Positions 55,196-64,000 of a stretch of 64,000 bases of DNA are shown piece after piece. Positions within the stretch are counted from its first letter, which is position 1; the number at the start of each line of letters is the position of its first letter. The notes under the pieces were generated by a model, which was not told where the DNA came from, did not search any database, and worked only from the letters and a program-made list of their open reading frames with translations. The position numbers and the translations under genes are program-made. The DNA is from Morinoia aosen (Eukaryota; Arthropoda; Malacostraca; Amphipoda; Talitridae). The stretch is taken from NCBI GenBank assembly GCA_030386875.1, contig JASJYW010000026.1, forward strand, positions 17,662,193-17,726,192. The letters are read 5' to 3'.

Positions 55196-56476
55196 TTATG
55201 TGTACTTTGGTTCTGGAGGGGGGCCAAGTGCAGAAAGTTTGGAGCTTTTGAATCTGATGTGTTGACTATTTTCGCTGTCTGGGGAGAATGATAGCTGTTG
55301 ATAAAGGTCGGGATCATCAGATTGCAAATTGTTCCAAATTCTTCGGGCATGGTTGTGAAGTAAACTATTGATGGGAGGTAAGTTGACTTGATTATGGAGT
55401 GATCTGGATGTTTTTCGGTCTAAACGGTTGGTGTTGGTAATAAATCTTAAGGAGAGCGTCCCCCATACGGACTTTTTTCTTTATTATTGAACCTAGAACA
55501 ATGAAATTTGGTATACTGATAGGAAATTGAATTTGGAACCGTTTTTGCTTAGAGCAAAAGTTCAATTTTCTTGAAAAGAAAACGGGAAATCAAAGAAAAC
55601 GAAGTTAAAAGGGGGGTGTTTCAAAAATCTTCTCCTCCTACAGTTTTTGAGCTACAGTGATGATTTTGGTATCATTGGATGCGGAAAGACACGGGCTTTT
55701 ATGGATGCTAAAATTCATTCCAAAATTATTCATTGCTCATGAGTTATGACGTCATAAATTTTCACTTTTTCGAAAAAGGACATTTTTTTCCTATTTTTAC
55801 ACTTTTTCATATTGAAAATGTAAATTTGAGGAAACGAATTTTAGCATCCATAAAACCCCGCAATTTTCCGCATCCAATGATACCAAAATCATCACTGTAG
55901 CTCAAAAACTGTAGGAGGAGAAGCATTTTGAAACCCCCAAAACCATTGTTTACATTATAAGCAAAACAAAGAAACATAAACAATTCAAATAAAAATTTTT
56001 TTAAAATTTTTGGTTCAAGTTAGACCCCTGAAATCATTATAGAGTAATCCAGAGACATAGGAGTTGACATAGCATCTTTGCGCCGTGAAGAAAGTGCCAT
56101 GGGGGAGGTGTAACATGATGAAATACAACTTCCCCCTCCCCTCCCCCCCATTCTTCAAACCCCCGTAGCGGGCGAACGAGTGAACGTACGAGTCTCATTT
56201 TTTCACAGGATGTACCTGACCTCTTACACTTCTTATAACAGCAAAAATCCCAGTTTCTCAAAAAATCCCAGAAGCAAGGATTCATAAGGGGGACGCTCTC
56301 CTTAATGCTCGGTTTTGTACTCTCTGTAATTTGGAGATGGCGGTTGGGGACATAGTGTGTAGCGGGATAACTGGATAGATCAATGCTGATCTGACACAGG
56401 TCAAATACAGTTTCCTTTTAATTTCTTGGGATAGATGCATGAAACGGTATAATTTGCTAAGATTACCGTGCCCTAT
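55196..56476 (-). pseudogene. LINE ORF2 C-terminal fragment, split by MITE
   Basis: Encodes the post-RT region of ORF2: NLSKLYRFMHLSQEIKRKLY, VRSALIYPVIPLHTMSPTA and KLQRVQNRALR right of the MITE, and the C-terminal end with INSLLHNHARRIWNNLQ-like sequence left of it, to a TAA at 55196-55198. There is no endonuclease or catalytic RT core, so the fragment cannot function alone. Confidence 0.8.
55451..56301. mobile_element. MITE-like DNA element with TTAA target duplication
   Basis: 851 bases flanked by TTAA on both sides (55447-55450 and 56302-56305). The terminal inverted repeats are GGAGAGCGTCCCCC at both ends. Inside are two long inverted arms, about 55629-55721 and 55830-55923, of about 90 bases each, that can form a large hairpin. 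There is no transposase. TTAA duplications are typical of piggyBac-type elements, which suggests a non-autonomous member, but the TIR start is not the usual CCC. Confidence 0.82.
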
Positions 56477-56744
56477 CACTCCGGTTACCGTGCCGAGTGG
56501 ATGTGTGCTTCGCTGTGTGCTCTCTGCTTGGAGAAGGTTTTGGTCCCCTTGGGAATTGTACTGTCTCATAAATAGCCTTACTTTTGTCTTGGGAGTAAGA
56601 GGTAAGCTACTATTATTGTAGCTATATAGGGGGTGATTGCCTCGTCTAATATTTCTTGCGATCATTTCTATTTGTTTTTCTTCTTTTTGTGCTTTTTGGT
56701 GATCTTGTTGATTTGTACTACTGTTAATCGGTGTGTTAGCTGCT

Positions 56745-58406
56745 ATGCCCCCCCCTGAGCGGGGGAGGGGGGCTGGGGGTGGTCGTGGAGGACCGGGTAG
56801 TCGACCACCCCGTGCCCCTTTTCTCCAGCCTTCGGGCCGTTCCACCTCACGGACTAGATCCGATTCCTTTTCTGGGAAGTCCGGGCCGGCTTCTGCGCCA
56901 CCGACTATCTTACACCCTCCAGAACCGCTGACAGCCTCCTTTCCGAATCCTCGACCAACTAAAACACCAACATATCGTGTCCAACTTAAGACCATTGACA
57001 CCTCCAAACAGACAGACAAAGCAAAAATCTTCGAAGCCACTTTTAAAGAACTGAATGCCCCCCTCATCCGGCTAACAAGCACCAAAAACGGATTCTATGC
57101 TGTGACTGATGACACCAATGCAGTAGACAAACTAACATCTCCTAAGGCCACCCAAGTATTTGAAAAATTAAACCTGGTTCCGGCAATACCACCTGACTTA
57201 AGAGCTAAAAGGACCATATTCGTTCGACAAATTGACTCTGATATTGGTGTGAGACCTACAGACGATATAAAAAATGAGATTGAAAATCAAAACAATTGGT
57301 TAAAAGTAACAGACATAATCAAAATAAAAAATTACACCCACCTGCTTAAAATAGTGACAACAGACACAGTAACAGCGCAAAGGATACTCAGAGACGGGTT
57401 TTATATGTTCCATACAAAAATCACATCCCACCAATGCGAACAGGAAGAGTACACCCACATCTTGATTTGCTATAAATGTTACAAGTTCGAAGATCACCCC
57501 ACCTTTCAATGCACACAAAGTTCCCAGTTCTGTTCTGAGTGTTCATCCCAGGAACACACATATCAAAACTGCACTAACACTCTGAAACAATGCCTAAACT
57601 GCCAAGGACCACATAGAACACTCGCAGCCAGCTGTCCGTACAGGAAAAACATCGTTAAACTAAAACGGGAAGAGGAACAGTTGAAAAAACAGCAACAAAC
57701 TAATAGTACTTACGCTGAAATAGCCAAACAAGCAATCCAACAGACAAATCCACCGCAACACACCCTAACCCTCACCAACCATACGCATATTAAACTTACA
57801 GCCTTAATACTAGAGGCACACATAGCAGCATTAGACAGAACAAAGAAATTTGGCAATATTCTGTCCCAATCCCTCAAAGACAACTTTAACATAGATACAA
57901 CTTTCCCAGACCGAGACTCGACTGCTATTTTCAACTTTTATTATAGCAACAATGAAACACCAACCACACAAGCAACTCCTCCTGAACACCACCTAGTGGA
58001 AGAAACCATGGATACTCAAACAGAAACAGAATTTGATATAGAGACCGACCTTAGACACAAGAGGAGGATCAGCGAGGAAACAGAGAATTCAACAATAGTC
58101 ATAGACAAGAAACATAGCCACCCCATTAAACTGTACCGCAACTTTCAGGACCGATCAACAATACCAGAAGAACCAGACGCAGACTGGTTTATATCTGAGC
58201 TAAAGAAAGACAATGGAAGCGGGTTAAAATTCTCAGTGCAGGAAATGAGATCAGCGACACTCCTGGAATACATATTTGCAAAAAGAGTTCAACTCACCCG
58301 GATCAAAATAAACATAATACCACACGATCAATTCATAGCGTTGCCCAGACACCAATCAATGATCACAGCAACCAAAAAACCTAAAAATATTCCCCCTACA
58401 AAATGA
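56745..58406 (+). CDS. LINE family B ORF1 (copy 3), intact
   Basis: 553 residues from the ATG before eight C. The N-tail is [18 protein letters not shown], Pro/Gly/Arg-rich. The three zinc knuckles are the same as in copy 2. Low-complexity Lys/Glu/Gln and acidic stretches follow. Codons further upstream in frame (from 56733) lack support. The stop TGA overlaps the ORF2 ATG. Compared with copy 2 only a few base changes are seen, apart from the length of the C run at the start. Confidence 0.92.
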   Translation: MPPPERGRGAGGGRGGPGSRPPRAPFLQPSGRSTSRTRSDSFSGKSGPASAPPTILHPPEPLTASFPNPRPTKTPTYRVQLKTIDTSKQTDKAKIFEATFKELNAPLIRLTSTKNGFYAVTDDTNAVDKLTSPKATQVFEKLNLVPAIPPDLRAKRTIFVRQIDSDIGVRPTDDIKNEIENQNNWLKVTDIIKIKNYTHLLKIVTTDTVTAQRILRDGFYMFHTKITSHQCEQEEYTHILICYKCYKFEDHPTFQCTQSSQFCSECSSQEHTYQNCTNTLKQCLNCQGPHRTLAASCPYRKNIVKLKREEEQLKKQQQTNSTYAEIAKQAIQQTNPPQHTLTLTNHTHIKLTALILEAHIAALDRTKKFGNILSQSLKDNFNIDTTFPDRDSTAIFNFYYSNNETPTTQATPPEHHLVEETMDTQTETEFDIETDLRHKRRISEETENSTIVIDKKHSHPIKLYRNFQDRSTIPEEPDADWFISELKKDNGSGLKFSVQEMRSATLLEYIFAKRVQLTRIKINIIPHDQFIALPRHQSMITATKKPKNIPPTK

Positions 58407-61142
58407 ATCTACGCAAATTGACAGTAGTACAACACAACGTACAGTGCTGGAACACTAACAAAATAGCCCTAACCAATATCTACAACCACATAGATCCTGA
58501 CATAATTCTAATAAACGCTCACAGCCTAACAGGAGATAAACATATGAAAATTTTCAACTACAATACTTTTTACGCAAACAAGACAAATGAACAACATGCA
58601 GGGGCTGCAATTGCAATAAAAAAGAACATTCCATACAGACTCCACGACAATTTCTACTCAGACATGATGGCAGTCACCGTTGAAACACTTCAAGGACCAC
58701 TTACAATAGGCACAACTTACACCCCACCGAGAGTCGATTACCTTCACTTTGCAGATTTTCACACATTATTCAACAGACCAAACCCGGTATATTTCATAGG
58801 CGACATCAATGCATCCCATAGAACCATAGGAAACTCACATAACAACAGAAGAGGAAACCATCTTCACTACCTGATAGAGAGACAAAAATGTATTCACGTA
58901 GGTCCATATTTTCCCACAATGATCACCCACAGAAGCACCACTACACCAGACATTGCTCTACAGAACCCATTAGCCTACCATAATATCTTTTTTCAACCAG
59001 GACCTGTAACACCTTCTGACCATATCCCTATAATAACAACCATAACAGCAAACCCGATTCAGATTCCCATCAAACCAAGAAAGCAATATCATAGAGCAGA
59101 TTGGAGGAAATACAGAGAACAACTAGCCGTGGTATCCCCCGATATGCAAGAAGAACCAACGTTAGAAGAAATAGATGATCATCTGGAGAAGTGGACCGAG
59201 CATATTCACAGAGCCACAAAAACTGCCATTCCAAATATAACCCATAGAACTATTCCCGGAATAAAACCTACACCCGAAATACTCCGTACTCAAGTCAGAT
59301 ACCAACATACAATAGATTATATTCACATCAACGGAACAAACAGAGAACTCTATAGACTTCTCATCAATCTCAGACGGCAAATACTAAACCTATACAAACA
59401 GGCATACGCACAAACTTGGAATACTTTAGTTCAATCATTAGAATTGCAGGAAGATCCCAAGATATTCTGGTCGTCAATTAAGAGGATGATAGGCTACAAC
59501 AACAAACAAACAATCCCATACCTAATTCATAACAAAAAAGAACTACACACTCCGCAAGAAAAGGAAGTGGTATTCAGACAGCACTGGAAAAATATTTTTA
59601 CCGAGACAGATGACGACGAAGAATTTGACTTAGACCATATCAATGCAGTAAAGGAACACATGACCAATATATCAGAGCAAGTAATACCATATCATACCGG
59701 TAATACCAACAGACTTGACCAACTTCATTTCCCCCCCCATAACAATAGAGGAGTTAAAACAGACATTGAGATCTTTCAAGCAGAAAGCTCCAGGTCCAAC
59801 TGGCATAACTACCCTTCAAATAAAAAACCTACCGATTAATATGTTACAATACTTGATAAATATCTTCAATAACTCCATCTCAGCAGGCTACTTCCCAGAC
59901 AGTCTCAAACACGCCATTATGATTTTTCTCCCAAAACCCCTCACGTCTCAAAAACAGGTGCAGAACTACCGACCAATATCTCTATTAGACATCCATGGCA
60001 AACTTTTAGATAAGATACTCAACAATAGACTTACAGACCATTTGACCATCAACAACTTATACAACAATAGACAGCATGGTTTTAGGAGATGCAGGGGTAC
60101 CCACACCGCCTTGGCAACGTTTACCGAAACAATAGCAATAAATCTAGCAAATAAATTTACCATAGACATAGTTCTCAGAGACGTAACCAAGGCTTTTGAC
60201 AAGGTATGGCACTTAGGATTGATATTCAAACTCTCACAATCTGGAATTCATCCATTATTTTTACGGACACTCGCCGACTACTTAACAGACAGGAGCGCAT
60301 CAATAAGAATAGGCAATTTCATAGGTCCATCATTTATACTGCAAACTGGGGTACCACAGGGAGCTTGTTTATCACCGACATTATATAGTTTCTATACTCA
60401 TGACATTCCGGAACCAATACCCAATACTGATTACATATGCTTTGCCGACGACATCACCCAAATTTCTGCTGGCCGTTACACTCCGAACTTTGCAGCACAA
60501 CAAACACAGCATGCCATACAACAAATTAACAATTTCGAAGCCAGATGGAAAATTTCCACCAACGTCAAAAAATTTAAGATAATTCCAATCAGCAGAATCA
60601 AAACCGCAGACATCTTCATAGAGGATCAACATTTTCCATACTCCAATAAAGGCAAAATTCTAGGTCTAAACTTTTCAACACATGGATTTTCACCTCAAAT
60701 AGCAATTCGACAGGCAATAGGATTCAGCAACTTGAGCAAACTGTATAGATTTATGCACCTTTCACAGATAACAAAACGCAAATTATACCTATCATTCGTC
60801 AGATCAGCACTCATCTATCCAGCTATCCCACTCCACACATTGTCTCCAACTGCCATTTCCAAGCTACAAAAAGTCCAAAACAAAGCACTCCGGTTCATCA
60901 CCAATACATCACGCATGGACCGTATCTCTTCTTTATCACTGCATCATCAAGTCGACTTACCTCCCATAAACCTTCTGCTTCACAATCATGCCAACAGAAT
61001 ATGGGATAATTTACAGCAGTTTGACCAAGACCTATTTCAACAGTTGACATTTCCAGAAGATGCAGCCAATAGCCAAAATTCACGTTTTAAGAGCTCCAAA
61101 CTTCCAGCATTAGGACCTCCTCCGGAACCAAGATACTTGTAA
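58403..61142 (+). pseudogene. LINE family B ORF2 (copy 3), one frameshift
   Basis: Matches the 912-residue ORF2 of copy 2 almost exactly, but a C run at 59731-59738 has eight C where copy 2 has seven, so the frame shifts between the endonuclease part (58403-59738) and the reverse transcriptase part (to 61142). All RT motifs (NYRPISLLD, GVPQGACLSP, FADDIT) are present after the shift. As with copy 2's ORF1, the lesion is a single homopolymer step that could be real or a sequencing error. Confidence 0.88.
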
Positions 61143-61164
61143 TAAATTTTCATCAGCAATCAAT

Positions 61165-61269
61165 GGGGAAGACCGTAACAATTTTCAATTACTTATTTAC
61201 TTTGTTTTTTTGGGGTTTTGGCGAGCGGACGGAACGGTCTTCCCCCCACGGGCGGGAAGCCAAAACCCC
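61165..61269 (+). promoter_or_regulatory. Pseudoknot-like RNA structure in LINE 3' UTR (copy 3)
   Basis: Helix 1 is GGGGAAGACCGT (61165-61176) with ACGGTCTTCCCC (61234-61245). Helix 2 is GGGGTTTTGGC (61212-61222) with GCCAAAACCCC (61259-61269). Same sequence as copy 2. Confidence 0.75.
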
Positions 61270-62941
<1,672 letters not shown>

Positions 62942-62979
62942 ACTTGTCTTCTCGCTCGGAAGCGCTTCCTTCCAAACAA

Positions 62980-62995
62980 GGCTCCTCTAGGAGCC
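62980..62995 (+). terminator. Histone H2A 3' stem-loop
   Basis: GGCTCCTCTAGGAGCC, 39 bases after the stop. Confidence 0.92.
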
Positions 62996-64000
62996 ACATT
63001 CGTGTTCGGGAAAGATATTTCAAAGTCTGTCTGAATTGGTATGAGCGTCTTTTTATTATCGTCATTAATTGTCGTGCGAGTTCGGTCCGAGCAACACTCG
63101 ATAGGCATTGTTCGCTTGTCACTCCTCAGAGCATAGGCGCTCGTTTTCTTATTCGGCAGCTGCTGTAAAATTCGACTAGACCACCACGTGCTGCTGTGCT
63201 TTGGAGGCGTTGCGAATGTCGAGCGTCAGCAGCCGAATCAATAGTTGCGCTAGCTACTGCGACGACGAGGATGTGTTGCAAAGTACGCAAATATATTTTG
63301 CTTCCCTTCCCAGGGCGCAGAGCACGTCCGTCAAGGCTGATGATAACATGTGAAGTCGAGGTGGCAGTAGTGTCGCTCGCCGTGCAATATAACGTTTATC
63401 CTCATCCAGTTCATTTCTCGATGCGCATTCGAATTATAGCGCGAAAATGTTTTGGTAATTCAATTGAAGCTCGCGAGGCCTGAGCCGAGCTAATGCGAAA
63501 TTATTTGACTATGGGCGCGTGAGACAATTAAAGGGCGTTGTTTGAACGCGCGTCACGCATGGCGCGAAAGATTCGGGGCCTCCAGCAAAATCAGGGTCAG
63601 GACTGAGTGCCATGTGCAAAATATCCGGTTAGATTAGGCAAAGGTTGAATAATTTCGGTGATTCGTGCTAAACAAAGAAAGAAAGCAAATTGTCCAAGAC
63701 GCGTTTTCAGCTAGTGTTGCATGGAGTACATCTCGAGACCGACGCGGCGGCGCCATGCTTCAACGGTCGTTTAGCGGCGGCACACTGCCACCTCATGTAT
63801 CGTTTCTCGAGCTGAATTTCAGCGAAAAAGAAAACTTTCGTGCCCCACGAAATTGGACGGAAGCCGCTTGGACTTGACGAGAGGTCACTCGCTGCGTTCT
63901 CAGCAATTCGCTGTGACTGCCTGCCAGGCTGGAATATAGCGTGTGCATTGTGCGGTAGAGCAGTCAATTGCAGCAAGGCCTAATCTGCAATGACCGCTTC
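62996..64000. other. H2A-H4 spacer, fourth repeat, cut by window end
   Basis: Matches the first kilobase of the other H2A-H4 spacers; one difference is AATTAAAGGG for AATTCAAGGG near 63529. No gene is recognised. Confidence 0.75.

Larger units (their letters stand above)
54059..56476 (-). mobile_element. LINE family B, 5'-truncated copy carrying a MITE
   Basis: Minus strand. The 3' UTR (54059-55195) has A tracts (seen as T runs near 54499-54538, 54623-54654 and 54787-54816) and the shared hairpin at 54227-54243 (minus strand AAAGCCC-TGAC-GGGTTT). It lacks the poly(C) end seen in other copies: the 3' terminus reads ATGGCAC and joins the spacer directly. Only the C-terminal part of ORF2 remains. 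It is a third subfamily, nearer to copy 1 in protein sequence. An 851-bp MITE interrupts it at 55451-56301. It meets the next LINE head to head at about 56476. Confidence 0.85.

Overview
This window is a stretch of an arthropod (most likely insect) replication-dependent histone gene cluster, densely invaded by LINE retrotransposons. The evidence for an arthropod is the histone sequences themselves (H4 beginning Met-Thr-Gly, insect-like H2A and H2B), intronless genes ending in the metazoan histone stem-loop, Jockey-like LINEs and a tRNA-derived SINE-type repeat. I cannot name the order or species.

The basic repeat is about 10.65 kb: H2B(-)/H2A(+) divergent, a 1.3-1.4 kb spacer, H4(-)/H3(+) divergent, then an approximately 7.1 kb spacer to the next H2B. 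I find no H1 gene in any repeat. H3 genes lie at 4469, 20963, 37648 and 48304; H2B at 12059, 28560 and 45235; H2A at 18572, 35257, 45900 and 62570; H4 at 20360, 37045 and 47701. The third repeat (37-49 kb) has no large insertion and serves as the reference. The repeats are nearly identical, as expected for concerted evolution, but three copies carry single amino-acid changes in otherwise near-invariant histones.

Region by region: 1-4237 is a LINE (family A, minus strand, running off the window) ending 60 bp upstream of where an H4 start codon should be. 4238-12655 is H3, long spacer, H2B and the H2B/H2A promoter. 12656-18498 is a full-length LINE (family B) with both reading frames open, sitting at the predicted H2A start site. 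18499-28976 is H2A, H4, H3, spacer and H2B. 28977-34998 is a second full-length family-B LINE, at the predicted H2B start site. 34999-49963 holds H2A, H4, H3, spacer, H2B, H2A, H4, H3 and spacer. 49964-53175 is an array of twelve to thirteen 264-bp tRNA-derived units that flips orientation in the middle. 54059-62489 is a rearranged block: a 5'-truncated family-B LINE carrying a TTAA-flanked MITE, head to head with a third near-full-length family-B LINE; the H2B gene and about 5.6 kb of this repeat are missing. 62490-64000 is H2A and the start of its spacer.

The most interesting signal is the relation between LINEs and histone promoters. Every LINE end with a readable host junction in a promoter lies at or near a predicted histone transcription start, and the LINE always points the same way as the histone gene whose promoter it has entered. 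In the two clean cases the TATA-like element of the histone gene sits 34-36 bp upstream of the LINE's 5' end, so the histone promoter could transcribe the LINE. These LINEs also end in poly(C) rather than poly(A), carry a covarying pseudoknot-like structure just after the ORF2 stop, and lack the usual catalytic glutamate in the endonuclease.
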